DNA from: Bacteroidales bacterium | GTDB taxonomy: Bacteria > Bacteroidota > Bacteroidia > Bacteroidales > P3 | Assembly (NCBI GenBank): GCA_017480185.1 | Contig: JAFVBC010000032.1 | Coordinates: forward strand, 1-38,991 | Direction: 5' to 3' | Length of the DNA: 38,991 nucleotides | In this document: positions 7,559 to 16,000 of the stretch, one piece after another | Layout: every line of letters starts with the position of its first letter | Position numbering within the stretch: position 1 is the first letter of the stretch | Program-made: the position numbers and the translations under genes | The notes under the pieces: model-generated | Database searches by the model: none | Seen by the model: the letters and a program-made list of their open reading frames with translations, nothing else | Told to the model about the DNA's origin: nothing

Positions 7559-9339
7559 TGCCTCATTTCTTACCCATAACACTTGAAGAGGTAAAGCGTT
7601 TGGGGTGGCAAGTGGTCGATATTGTCATCGTTTCGGGCGATGCCTATATCGACCACCCTTCTTTTGGGACGGCAGTAATAGGTCGCACCCTTGAGGCTGC
7701 TGGATATAAGGTAGCTATTATCCCTCAACCCAATTGGCGCGATGATCTTCGCGACTTCCGTAAATTTGGAAAGCCTCGTCTTTTTTTCGGCGTTACAGCT
7801 GGGGCGATGGACTCAATGGTGAATCATTATACCGCTTCACGACGATTGCGCCACGATGATGCTTTTACCCCAGGTGGGCAGTCGGGGTTCAGACCGGATA
7901 GAGCCACATGTGTATACTCTACGATTCTTAAGCGCATCTATCCTGATACTCCGGTTGTGATTGCTGGAATAGAGGCTTCGATGCGTCGATTGACTCACTA
8001 TGACTATTGGAGTGATAGCCTCCATCCCTCTATTTTAATAGATTCTCAGGCCGACTTGCTTATCTATGGAATGGGTGAGAAGACAATCCTTAAGGTTGCC
8101 AACATATTAAGCAATGGCGGTACAATGTGTGATTTGCACGCCCTTCCACAGGTTGGCTACTGCTCTAAAACCTGTCCAATACTGTCTGATGACAGTATTA
8201 TCCTCCATTCTTTTGAAGATTGTCAACGTGACAAACGTAAGGAAGCGGAGAACTTTGGTCGTATAGAGGCGGAGAGTAATAAGATAGAGGCTCGAATGAT
8301 TGTGCAACAACATGGCAGTCGTTATGTTGTTATAAATCCACCAGAGCCCCCCATGACGCAGACAGAGATAGATGCATCGTTTGACTTACCCTACACCCGT
8401 TTACCACACCCCAAGTATAAAAAACGGGGAGCTATACCTGCGTTTGAGATGATTCGATGGAGTGTTAATCTGCATCGAGGTTGCTTTGGTGGTTGCTCGT
8501 TTTGCACCATTTCGGCACATCAGGGCAAACAGATAGTGTCGCGTAGCAGGCAATCCATTATGAAGGAGGTTGCCCGTCTGGTTGCAGATCCCGATTTCCA
8601 CGGCGTTATTTCCGATCTTGGTGGTCCATCGGCCAATATGTATGGTATGGGTGGACGCAATAAAGACCTATGTCGTAGATGTGCACGTTATAGTTGCGCA
8701 CAACCATCTCTTTGCCCAAACCTTAATTCCGACCATAGTGCGTTAATTGATATATGCAAGCAGGTTGCTGCATATCCAGGCATAAAACATGTTTTCATTG
8801 GTAGTGGTATTAGGTGTGATCTCTTTACCGACACCAACCACGGTTGGGACTATTTCAAACAGGTGGTATTGCATCATGTAAGTGGAAGACTGAAGGTGGC
8901 ACCAGAGCATTCTTCGCCTGAGGTATTGCGATTCATGCGAAAACCTACGTTTGACATTTTTCGAGAAACTAAGCGCCGTTTTGATGCCATTTGTAAACAA
9001 GCAGGCCTGCGCTATCAGTTGGTGCCCTATTTTATAAGTTCGCATCCAGGTTGCAAACTGAAGGATATGGCCGAACTGGCTGTTGACCTACGGCGTATGG
9101 GCTACCGTTTGGAGCAGATACAGGACTTTACGCCCACGCCCATGACACTTAGCACCGAAATGTACTATACGGGCTACGATCCCACAACCATGCGCCCTGT
9201 TTATGTGGCCACTCATCCACGTGAAAAGCAAGAACAGAACCGCATGTTCTTCTACTACAAGCCTGATCAACGACAGGCCATCGTTGAATCATTGCGACGT
9301 TCGGGTAATGGCAAGTATATCCCACTACTGTTCAAATAA
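7558..9339 (+). CDS. YgiQ-family radical SAM protein
   Basis: About 593 residues from the ATG at 7558, which overlaps the pgk stop by one base; a TTG one codon upstream is less likely. The N-terminal 280 residues form the UPF0313/YgiQ region (for example SGDAYIDHPSFG and FFGVTAGAMDSMVNHYTA). The radical SAM core begins with RGCFGGCSFC, whose iron-sulfur cysteines are at residues 309, 313 and 316. The C-terminal region (DFTPTPMTLSTEMYYTG) is also typical of the family. The reaction and substrate of YgiQ proteins are not established. It is the last gene of the plus-strand run and faces hutH across a terminator. Confidence 0.92.
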   Translation: MPHFLPITLEEVKRLGWQVVDIVIVSGDAYIDHPSFGTAVIGRTLEAAGYKVAIIPQPNWRDDLRDFRKFGKPRLFFGVTAGAMDSMVNHYTASRRLRHDDAFTPGGQSGFRPDRATCVYSTILKRIYPDTPVVIAGIEASMRRLTHYDYWSDSLHPSILIDSQADLLIYGMGEKTILKVANILSNGGTMCDLHALPQVGYCSKTCPILSDDSIILHSFEDCQRDKRKEAENFGRIEAESNKIEARMIVQQHGSRYVVINPPEPPMTQTEIDASFDLPYTRLPHPKYKKRGAIPAFEMIRWSVNLHRGCFGGCSFCTISAHQGKQIVSRSRQSIMKEVARLVADPDFHGVISDLGGPSANMYGMGGRNKDLCRRCARYSCAQPSLCPNLNSDHSALIDICKQVAAYPGIKHVFIGSGIRCDLFTDTNHGWDYFKQVVLHHVSGRLKVAPEHSSPEVLRFMRKPTFDIFRETKRRFDAICKQAGLRYQLVPYFISSHPGCKLKDMAELAVDLRRMGYRLEQIQDFTPTPMTLSTEMYYTGYDPTTMRPVYVATHPREKQEQNRMFFYYKPDQRQAIVESLRRSGNGKYIPLLFK

Positions 9340-9343
9340 AATA

Positions 9344-9374
9344 GGGCAGATATGTCTTGGCTGACAATCTGCCC
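9344..9374. terminator. Terminator between convergent ygiQ-like gene and hutH
   Basis: GGGCAGAT at 9344-9351 pairs with ATCTGCCC at 9367-9374 across a 15-nt loop, followed by a T-rich stretch on the plus strand. It lies just after the YgiQ-family stop and before the hutH stop, so it may serve both strands. Confidence 0.7.
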
Positions 9375-9397
9375 ATCATTTTGTTATTATTTAGAAG

Positions 9398-10891
9398 TCA
9401 AATAGTCATGTGCTGCAAGAAAGCCACACTTTGATGAATGTGTGTATACATCACCTCATCTGTATCAACAAAGTTCACCGTTGTGCGGTAGTCGGTTAGT
9501 AGTTGCTCTATGCAAGGACTACTCTTTAGAGGACGACGGAATTCGAGAGCTTGAGCTGCATTGAACAGTTCAATGGCAAGCACACGTTCCACGTTTTGCA
9601 TCACTTTAGCACATTTTGTGGCAGCATTCCCTCCCATACTCACCAAGTCTTCTTGGTTCTGACTACTTGGTATGCTATCTACGCTACACGGAGTGCACAG
9701 CTGCTTGGTTTGACTCACAATGGCCGCTGCTGTATATTGTGGTATCATAAAGCCGCTATTCAAGCCTGGTTTCGCTACCAAGAATGAGGGTAGCCCTCGT
9801 TTGGCATCAATCAATTGATAGGTCCGCCGTTCGCTAATGGCACCCAATTCCGACATTGCAATGGCCAAGAAGTCAAGCACCATGGCGAGAGGTTCACCAT
9901 GGAAGTGCCCACCGCTCACAATCATGTCGTCATCGGGTAGCACTATTGGATTGTCGGTTGTGGAGTTAATCTCGGTTTCAATTACCGACATTACATAGCG
10001 CACCGTATCTTTTACAGCTCCGTGCACTTGTGGTGCACAACGGAAACTATAGGGGTCTTGTACATGCTCTTTGTGGCGCACAATTATTTCACTGCCATCA
10101 AGGGCTTGGCGCACGACTTGGGCTGTCTCAATTTGTCCGCGGTGTGGACGCACTTGATGCAGGGCATCAAGGAACGGCTCTATGCGTCCATCAAAGGCAT
10201 CAAGGCTCATACTTAATATAAGGTCGGCTTGATAGTTCAAGCGTTTGGCCTGCATCAAGCACCATACAGCATGGCTACTCATAAACTGAGTGCCGTTGAG
10301 CAAGGCCAAGCCCTCCTTACTTTGCAACTCTATTGGTTGCCATCCTTTCTTTGCAAACACCTCCTGTGCCGTGGTGCGCACGCCGTGGTGATACACATCG
10401 CCCATGCCCAGAATGCAGGCGAGCGAAAGGTGTGCCAAGGGGCATAAGTCGCCACTGGCACCGAGCGAACCTTGTTGATAGACCACGGGCAATACGTCGT
10501 CGTTGAAACAATCAACCAGCCGTTGAACTGTCTGCAGTTGTGCACCGCTGTAACCATAGCAGAAATTCTGCACTTTTAGCAGTAACATCAGTCTCACAAT
10601 ATCGCTACTTACCTCATCGCCTACACCGCATGCGTGGCTCATTACGAGATTTTTTTGCAGTTGCGACAATTCAGTCTGTCCGATACTGATGTTGCAAAGC
10701 GAGCCAAAACCGGTTGTAACACCGTAAATGGGCTCTTTTTGGGTGGCCATTTTGTGGTCTATATAACTGCGACATTTCTCAATGCAGGCAATGGCCTCGT
10801 CGCTTAGTGCTATGGTTTTGTGGTTCTCTACTATGTCGGTAATGGCGGCAACGGTAAGACGTTGCGATGGCGAAATATAGTGTGTTGTCAT
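9398..10891 (-). CDS. hutH: Histidine ammonia-lyase
   Basis: I chose the start at 10891 (MTTHYISPSQ), giving 497 residues; a longer frame to 10933 would run through the preceding terminator. The enzyme deaminates histidine to urocanate. The MIO cofactor triad Ala-Ser-Gly is at residues 145-147 within GSLGASGDLCPLAHLSL. The catalytic Tyr of IYGVTTGFG is at 56. The SHACGVG histidine (86) and the SSQNQEDLVSMG glutamate segment favour histidine over phenylalanine or tyrosine as substrate. Other hut genes (hutU, hutI, ftcD) are absent here, so degradation would need genes elsewhere. Only 16 nt separate its start from an upstream terminator hairpin. Confidence 0.93.
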   Translation of the reverse strand: MTTHYISPSQRLTVAAITDIVENHKTIALSDEAIACIEKCRSYIDHKMATQKEPIYGVTTGFGSLCNISIGQTELSQLQKNLVMSHACGVGDEVSSDIVRLMLLLKVQNFCYGYSGAQLQTVQRLVDCFNDDVLPVVYQQGSLGASGDLCPLAHLSLACILGMGDVYHHGVRTTAQEVFAKKGWQPIELQSKEGLALLNGTQFMSSHAVWCLMQAKRLNYQADLILSMSLDAFDGRIEPFLDALHQVRPHRGQIETAQVVRQALDGSEIIVRHKEHVQDPYSFRCAPQVHGAVKDTVRYVMSVIETEINSTTDNPIVLPDDDMIVSGGHFHGEPLAMVLDFLAIAMSELGAISERRTYQLIDAKRGLPSFLVAKPGLNSGFMIPQYTAAAIVSQTKQLCTPCSVDSIPSSQNQEDLVSMGGNAATKCAKVMQNVERVLAIELFNAAQALEFRRPLKSSPCIEQLLTDYRTTVNFVDTDEVMYTHIHQSVAFLQHMTI

Positions 10892-10907
10892 TGTTATGTG
10901 TATTAAA

Positions 10908-10940
10908 ACGGCGAATGAGGTGTTTAACCTCATTCGCCGT
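10908..10940 (-). terminator. Terminator after zinc-ribbon gene
   Basis: A 13-bp perfect stem (ACGGCGAATGAGG at 10908-10920 with its complement at 10928-10940) and a 7-nt loop, followed on the minus strand by TTTTAAT. It starts 3 nt after the stop of the zinc-ribbon gene and ends 16 nt before the hutH start. Confidence 0.85.
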
Positions 10941-10943
10941 GCA

Positions 10944-11768
10944 TTATTTTGCTAATGTTTCTTTTGCTTTTTCCACTATGTCGTCGTCAACAAGTATGCG
11001 ACCGCAGTTCTCACACACAATGATTTTTTTGTGCATCTTTATTTCCATTTCGCGTTGCGGCGGAATGTGACTGAGGCAACCGCCACATGAGTGTTCGTTG
11101 TAGAGTGGCACCACAGCCAATCCATTACGTGCAGCGTTGCGTATGCGGTGATAACCTTCAAGATAGCGCTTGTCAATATACTGTTCCTGCTCGGCCGATT
11201 TTGCCAAAAGGCGCTTCTCGTCTTCTTCGGACTCGGCCATTATCGATGTCAACTCTTCGCGTTTGGCTTCAAGGTCTTTGGTGCGGTTCTCAACCAGCAA
11301 TTTAGCAGCATCAATGTGTTGCGACAACTCTTTTATTTTGGCAGAGGCTTCTTTATTCTTACGTTCGCAAAGTTGTATTTCCAAGCCTTGAAACTCAATC
11401 TCTTTATTCAGCGACTCAAATTCGCGATTGTTGCGCACATTGTCCTGCTGACCTTGATATTTTTTTATTTGCTCTTGATGTTCGGCAATTTCATTGTTGC
11501 GTGTTTTGATAGCAGCTTCAGTGTCCTTAATTTCAGCACTAAAGTTCTCTATGCGAGTGTTCAATCCAGTAATCTCGTCTTCCAAATCTTGCACCGCCTC
11601 GGGCAGTTCTCCTCTAACAATTTTTATCTTGTCTATCTCTGAATCAACACTTTGTAGGGTGTAAAGGGCTACCAGGCGTTGCTCCACAGCCACGTCAACA
11701 TCTGGACGCAGAATAGTGGGTTTAGCCTCGGTTTCGGGCGTTTTTTTTGTGCTGACTTTTTTTGCCAT
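10944..11768 (-). CDS. Coiled-coil C4 zinc-ribbon protein (DUF164/CdsZ-like)
   Basis: A 274-residue protein. A lysine-rich N-terminus (MAKKVSTKK) is followed by a long charged heptad-rich coiled coil, about residues 30-205. A C-terminal zinc ribbon has cysteine pairs CGGC (228, 231) and CENC (252, 255). This is the C4-type zinc ribbon family that often sits beside Nif3-family genes in Bacteroidota, as it does here (27 nt after the Nif3 gene, probable operon). The function is not established; a role in nucleic-acid or protein interaction is inference from the fold. Confidence 0.9.
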   Translation of the reverse strand: MAKKVSTKKTPETEAKPTILRPDVDVAVEQRLVALYTLQSVDSEIDKIKIVRGELPEAVQDLEDEITGLNTRIENFSAEIKDTEAAIKTRNNEIAEHQEQIKKYQGQQDNVRNNREFESLNKEIEFQGLEIQLCERKNKEASAKIKELSQHIDAAKLLVENRTKDLEAKREELTSIMAESEEDEKRLLAKSAEQEQYIDKRYLEGYHRIRNAARNGLAVVPLYNEHSCGGCLSHIPPQREMEIKMHKKIIVCENCGRILVDDDIVEKAKETLAK

Positions 11769-11795
11769 GATGGGGTCTATCTTTTTGTTGTTTAA

Positions 11796-12590
11796 TCAGA
11801 TGTACTTTACCAGGCTTTGCTGGCATTGCGATATTAAGCAAGCAAAGTTACTGAATTTTCCCGATATTGTATCGCAAATTATTTCTTTTGCAAACTGCTC
11901 ACTCTCGTAGTGGCCAATGTCGGCAATAAGCATCTTTTTGTTTGGCACTTGAAAATCGTGGTATTTTAGGTCGGCGGTCAGCAGCACATCGGCTTTGGCC
12001 TGCAAGGCATCGTCAATTAGGAATGCGCCACTGCCTCCGCATATAGCCACGCGCTTCACTGTGCGCTTTTCGCCCAACCAGTTGGTGCGAAGGTAGGGGA
12101 GGTGCAGTGTTTGTTTAACCTTCTCGAAAAAAGTCTCAACGGGTGTTTCTGCTTGCAGTTGCCCAATCATGCCTGCACCCACGGTTGGGTCGGCCGAAAG
12201 TGGGCGCAGTATATGACACTTACAGAGCTGTAGTTTTTCTGCCAACGCTCCGTTCACCCCCCAGGGCAGATTGTCGAGATTTGTGTGAGCGGCATACACG
12301 CTAATGCCCTTGCGCAGCAGTGTGAAGACCATGCATCCAAGTTCGTCATCGAAGGTGATGCGTTTCAAACCACGAAATATCATGGGATGATGAGATACAA
12401 TTAGGTTCACATTGTTATTGATGGCCTCATCAATAACGGTGGGCGTAACGTCAAGCGCAACCATTGCGCCACGATAGGGTAGTGAGCAATCGCCCAGCAG
12501 GAAGCCTGCATTGTCGTAGTCTTCTTGCAACTCGGGGCAGAAACGGCTGTCAAGCCATGCCACCACGTCGCCAATCGTTGTGGTTTGCAT
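11796..12590 (-). CDS. Nif3-family dinuclear metal protein
   Basis: A 264-residue member of the Nif3/YbgI/YqfO family, which assembles into a hexameric ring with a two-metal site. Metal-ligand motifs are visible: VSHHPMIF near residue 65, AAHTNLDN near residue 98 and the C-terminal DIGHYESEQFA. The family is sometimes annotated as GTP cyclohydrolase I type 2, but the substrate is unproven. It lacks the optional middle insertion domain (short form). It is the first gene of a minus-strand pair with the zinc-ribbon gene and has a promoter-like -7 box 36 nt upstream. Confidence 0.93.
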   Translation of the reverse strand: MQTTTIGDVVAWLDSRFCPELQEDYDNAGFLLGDCSLPYRGAMVALDVTPTVIDEAINNNVNLIVSHHPMIFRGLKRITFDDELGCMVFTLLRKGISVYAAHTNLDNLPWGVNGALAEKLQLCKCHILRPLSADPTVGAGMIGQLQAETPVETFFEKVKQTLHLPYLRTNWLGEKRTVKRVAICGGSGAFLIDDALQAKADVLLTADLKYHDFQVPNKKMLIADIGHYESEQFAKEIICDTISGKFSNFACLISQCQQSLVKYI

Positions 12591-12625
12591 TGTTTAGGTG
12601 TTTTGTATTTGTACTTCTTTGGTTT

Positions 12626-12633
12626 GCAAAGTT
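12626..12633 (-). promoter_or_regulatory. -7 box for the Nif3 gene
   Basis: On the minus strand this reads TAACTTTG, matching the Bacteroidetes -7 consensus TAnnTTTG, 36 nt before the Nif3 start. No clear -33 TTTG at ideal spacing is seen. Confidence 0.5.
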
Positions 12634-12860
12634 AGCACTAAATGTCGGCCATAAGATTGTTTTTTCTCCCCCTTTATCTTCAATAATTGCTCCATCAAGT
12701 TCCTTTTTGCGGATGTTGGTAGGATGAATGTTTTGGGCATTGTATCGCAGATTATGGTGATGAAAACACCATGCATCATGCCACATGGTTGGCTCACCGC
12801 GAGGTGTACCGATTTTTGGTGATTTCGCCTCAAACGCGCCTTCATTCTATTCCTGCTAAA

Positions 12861-12868
12861 TAACTTTG
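12861..12868 (+). promoter_or_regulatory. -7 box and AT-rich leader for the BspA-like pair
   Basis: TAACTTTG matches TAnnTTTG and lies 52 nt before the start of the first BspA-like gene. The leader is AT-rich and contains GTAAAACTTT twice (12875-12884 and 12898-12907). The rest of the 330-nt divergent gap (12591-12920) holds only a small inverted repeat (ATGGTG at 12754-12759, CACCAT at 12767-12772) and no supported gene. Confidence 0.55.
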
Positions 12869-12920
12869 CAATCCGTAAAACTTTTAATTATTCAATTGTA
12901 AAACTTTAACAAACAGCAAC

Positions 12921-14303
12921 ATGAGGAAAAAAATCTTCACTCTTTTGACCCTTTTGGCAATGGCTGTGATGGGCGCACAAGCACAATCCACCTCGGTTAC
13001 TCTTGCCAATGGGGCTGACTTGTTCTTTAGCGTCTACACCTGGGGTGGGGTTACCAGTGTAAGTCTCGACTCGGTGCATAATGTCGATGGCAAGGTCATT
13101 GACATTCCTGGTACGGTGGTTATAGGTGGCAACGTATACGAAATGACAGCCGTTGGCGCTTACTCTTTTTATCAGACCGATGTCATGGAAGTTATCATCC
13201 CCGACGAGTGTACCGACATTTGGTTTGGAGCGTTCGAAGAATGTCATCAACTGACCACCGTTACTGTTGGTCTTGGCATGGCCGACATTAACGAGACGGC
13301 TTTCACTGGATGCACTGCCCTCACCACTTTCAATCTCAACGCTCGCAACGTTACCGACATGGCATCATTCGACGGCTCGGGCTGTTTTGACGGTTGCACA
13401 GCTTTAGCAACTATCAACATAGGCGATTCGGTGCGTGCGTTCCACAACAGTCTTTTCGATGAACTGTCGGGCTTGCGCAACATCAATATTCGCGCCGAAC
13501 GGCTCATTCCTATCACCAACAACCACTTCTGGCATTCGGCTCGCAATCTTAACATCACGGTGCCTTGTTCGCAAGTGGCCAATTATCAAGCCGATGCTGT
13601 GTGGAGTGCGCTGGGTACGATAACAGGCATGTGCTCGTCGGCAGTGCTAACAGTGGTCAGCAACGACACATCAAAAGGAACAGCCTATGGCAGTGGTAAC
13701 TACGACCGTGGCGACACAGCGCTGGTCTATGCCACACCTCGTGGAGGCTACAAGTTTGTGGGATGGAGCGATAGCAGCAACTTCAATCCGCGCCAAGTGG
13801 TTGTTTCGTCCGATTCTACCATCAGTGCATTCTTTGCTTTGCCCGACACTGCCGCTACGCGCATCGTCGTTATTGACAGCATTGTTTACCACGATAGCAT
13901 TGTTTATCGCGACAGCACAATATATGAATATGCCCACTATTACGACACTGTTCTAATCCAACTATACGACACTATCCAATTTGAGGTGAACGACACCATT
14001 CAGATTGTGGTTTACGACACCATACGCATCCCGTCGGATAGTAGCTCAATCACTGGTCTTCGGATTAACATCGACGGTTTGGCGCTGACGGTTGTTGGCC
14101 TTGCACCAAGCAGCACAATTAGCCTTTTGAGCGAATCGGACGCAATATATGCCACGGCTGAGGCAGACATCGATGGTGTGGCGCGTGTGGTTTTACCTTT
14201 CCCAGCCGAACCCATCAAACAGACACCGTCGTCCACGCCCACTCTACGTTTGCTTATAGGCAATCGCACAGCGGCTATCGGTTTGCGCCAAGTGGGTCGC
14301 TAA
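12921..14303 (+). CDS. Secreted BspA-like LRR protein with D-T repeat tract (paralogue 1)
   Basis: A 460-residue protein. A signal peptide (MRKKIFTLLTLLAMAVMGAQAQ) is followed by BspA-type leucine-rich repeats (LRR_5), about residues 60-200: DVMEVIIPDECTDIWFGAF and TFNLNA-type turns with 'F.GC..L' spacing. A repeat like the InlB B-repeat follows (YATPRGGYKFVGWSD, about 245-300). Residues 316-374 carry D-T/D-S repeats. The C-terminal domain of about 75 residues lacks a clear YPNP sorting motif, but its position fits a surface-anchoring or secretion domain. BspA-like proteins of oral and gut Bacteroidales are surface proteins, some of which bind host matrix. The next gene is a diverged paralogue with the same domain order. 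Confidence 0.85.
   Translation: MRKKIFTLLTLLAMAVMGAQAQSTSVTLANGADLFFSVYTWGGVTSVSLDSVHNVDGKVIDIPGTVVIGGNVYEMTAVGAYSFYQTDVMEVIIPDECTDIWFGAFEECHQLTTVTVGLGMADINETAFTGCTALTTFNLNARNVTDMASFDGSGCFDGCTALATINIGDSVRAFHNSLFDELSGLRNINIRAERLIPITNNHFWHSARNLNITVPCSQVANYQADAVWSALGTITGMCSSAVLTVVSNDTSKGTAYGSGNYDRGDTALVYATPRGGYKFVGWSDSSNFNPRQVVVSSDSTISAFFALPDTAATRIVVIDSIVYHDSIVYRDSTIYEYAHYYDTVLIQLYDTIQFEVNDTIQIVVYDTIRIPSDSSSITGLRINIDGLALTVVGLAPSSTISLLSESDAIYATAEADIDGVARVVLPFPAEPIKQTPSSTPTLRLLIGNRTAAIGLRQVGR
13866..14040 (+). repeat. D-T/D-S repeat tract in paralogue 1
   Basis: Units such as VYHDSI, VYRDST, YYDTVL, LYDTIQ, VNDTIQ and VYDTIR occur, settling to a period of eight residues (24 nt) in the second half. 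At DNA level a TACGACAC-like core recurs. The alternating hydrophobic and polar residues suggest an extended beta-strand stalk between the LRR/B-repeat head and the C-terminal domain. It is coding repeat, not CRISPR. Confidence 0.85.
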
Positions 14304-14354
14304 ACAGCATTCACATCCATTTAATTTAACATCACACATATATAAGAATTCGTT

Positions 14355-15722
14355 ATGAAACAGAAATTTTTAACTGCTTTGGCTCTGCTATTTGCAATAA
14401 CAGGTGCAGTTCAAGCACAACAACAATACGATTTTTTTGTGGTTCACACCGACGGCACTCGCTATGAATGCGACACTACCGATCATGCAACCATATCCAT
14501 CTACACAATCACGCCTGGCAGCGTTACCGACATCATCATCCCCTCTGCGCTCACCTACAACGGTCGCACCTATCCTATTGAGATCATATCCGAAGGAGCA
14601 TTGATGAGCGACGACGACGTAACCTCGGTGGTCATACCCTCATCGGTTCGCCACATTGGCTACTATGCTTTCTACTATTGTGAAAATTTGAGTGCTATTA
14701 CAATTGGCAGTGAGGTCGACACCATAGAATCGCTCGCCTTTGCCGACTGCTCATCGCTCACCACCGTGCACTATGCTGCTCGCCATGCAGTCTATGTCGA
14801 CGATGGTATAGGTGGCAATGGCGTATTCACGGGTAGCCCTGTAACCACGATTTATATTGACTCTACGGTCGAGCAAATTGCGCCCGACGGTATGTTCGAC
14901 GACCTTTCGTCGCTGCAGGTAATCAACATAGCCGCCCCACGGCTCATCCCTATAACAAGTCGCCAGTTTTATGCTTCGCGCAATCTTACCATCAACGTGC
15001 CGTGCGAGTATGCTGCTGCCTATCGTGCCCACTCTGTTTGGAGTTCGCTTGGCTCCATCAACACCACCTGCAGCTACTTCACCGTTAATGCTCTCTGCAA
15101 CAACGCCCTTATGGGCTCGGCACATGGTGGCGGACACTACAATGCAGCCGACACTGCAATAATCTATGCCACACCTTTGCCCGGCTACACTTTCCTGCGT
15201 TGGAACGATAGCGTGCTGAATAACCCTCGCCGTGTGGTGGTAAACTCCGACACATCGCTCACTGCTATCTTCTCGTTGCCCGACACCACTCCCATCGTGC
15301 AATATCGCTACAACATCATTAGCCGAGATACGATTATCTATAGCGACAGCATACGATTCGACACCATAAGCGTCTTTACCGACACTATTTCGGTTTACGA
15401 CACTGTCCACATCGACATTTACGACACAATTCACACTACGTTCTACGACACCATTCACGTCGTTGTATACGACACCATCCGCAACGCTATTGTTGATGCC
15501 ATTGGTGAGCAGCCTATAAAAGTATACCTCAGTGGCAACTTCATTGTTGTCGAAGGTGCCAGCGTGGGCGAAATCATCCGACTCTATAGCCTCGATGGTC
15601 GACTGTTGATGCAAGCCACGGCTACAGGGGCTGCACCCCAACGCATAGTGCGTCCAGCCACAAAAGCATGTTTGCTGCGTGTGGGTAGTCGCCAGGCACA
15701 CAAACTGGTGTTTGTAAGATAA
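14355..15722 (+). CDS. Secreted BspA-like LRR protein with D-T repeat tract (paralogue 2)
   Basis: A 455-residue protein. Signal peptide MKQKFLTALALLFAITGAVQAQ; LRR_5-type repeats about 65-200 (VTSVVIPSSVRHIGYYAFYYC, an LRR/cap segment RLIPITSRQFYASRNL). A B-repeat-like segment (YATPLPGYTFLRWNDS) lies at about 245-310, and D-T repeats at about 322-377. The C-terminal domain ends LVFVR and contains GEIIRLYSLDGRLL, which resembles the type A sorting domain of type IX secretion substrates. The same order of parts and shared phrases such as RLIPIT show tandem duplication with the gene 51 nt upstream; the sequences have since diverged widely. Likely cell-surface or secreted; ligand unknown. Confidence 0.85.
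   Translation: MKQKFLTALALLFAITGAVQAQQQYDFFVVHTDGTRYECDTTDHATISIYTITPGSVTDIIIPSALTYNGRTYPIEIISEGALMSDDDVTSVVIPSSVRHIGYYAFYYCENLSAITIGSEVDTIESLAFADCSSLTTVHYAARHAVYVDDGIGGNGVFTGSPVTTIYIDSTVEQIAPDGMFDDLSSLQVINIAAPRLIPITSRQFYASRNLTINVPCEYAAAYRAHSVWSSLGSINTTCSYFTVNALCNNALMGSAHGGGHYNAADTAIIYATPLPGYTFLRWNDSVLNNPRRVVVNSDTSLTAIFSLPDTTPIVQYRYNIISRDTIIYSDSIRFDTISVFTDTISVYDTVHIDIYDTIHTTFYDTIHVVVYDTIRNAIVDAIGEQPIKVYLSGNFIVVEGASVGEIIRLYSLDGRLLMQATATGAAPQRIVRPATKACLLRVGSRQAHKLVFVR
15320..15485 (+). repeat. D-T repeat tract in paralogue 2
   Basis: Units RDTIIY, SDSIRF, FDTISV, TDTISV, YDTVHI, YDTIHT, YDTIHV and YDTIRN occur. The last ones are spaced exactly eight residues apart, so the DNA shows a TACGACAC repeat every 24 nt. 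It matches the tract in the upstream paralogue in position and motif but not unit for unit. Confidence 0.85.
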
Positions 15723-15735
15723 CACCATCTACAAG

Positions 15736-15834
15736 GTATCAAGTAAGGCCGTTCTTCAGTAGTTCTTCAGTTGTTCTTCAGTCAATGACTGAAGAACAAC
15801 TGAAGAACTACTGAAGAACGGCCTTACTTGATAC
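15736..15834. repeat. Dispersed 11-nt-unit palindromic repeat, copy 2 (perfect)
   Basis: A 99-nt perfect inverted repeat: two 49-nt arms around a single central A at 15785. Each arm is GTATCAAGTAAGGCC (15 nt), then two 11-nt units GTTCTTCAGTA and GTTCTTCAGTT, then GTTCTTCAGTCA. It lies between the 3' ends of the convergent BspA-like pair and the M13 peptidase gene. The rest of the gap (15835-15934) holds no supported gene. Confidence 0.95.
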
Positions 15835-15934
15835 TTACATGATCGCACGTAGGTGCTTTCATGTTATGCCACCCTCAGTTGCATATTGTGCCACACTGCC
15901 CCTCCTCATTGGTCGAAAGGCGGTGTGTATGCAA

Positions 15935-15978
15935 AAAAAAAAATCAGGGGCTTCCCTCAAAAGGGAAGCCCCTGATTC
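15935..15978 (-). terminator. Terminator of the M13 peptidase gene
   Basis: A strong stem (ATCAGGGGCTTCCCT at 15945-15959 with its complement at 15964-15978) and a 4-nt loop, followed on the minus strand by a run of ten or eleven T (15935-15945). It lies 22 nt beyond the peptidase stop. Confidence 0.9.
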
Positions 15979-16000
15979 AGCTAAAGAAGGATTTGCTCTA

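Noticed and set aside
12550..12845. Small open frames in the divergent gap between the Nif3 gene and the BspA-like pair
   Set aside because: They cover the -7 box of the Nif3 gene, and lack any domain or conserved-looking composition.
13866..14040. Regular 24-nt DNA repeat as a minisatellite or CRISPR
   Set aside because: It is in frame and encodes eight-residue protein repeats within a secreted protein gene.
14751..15728. A 325-codon minus-strand open frame
   Set aside because: It is antisense to the second BspA-like gene; its Val/Asn/Asp repeats only mirror the D-T coding repeat.
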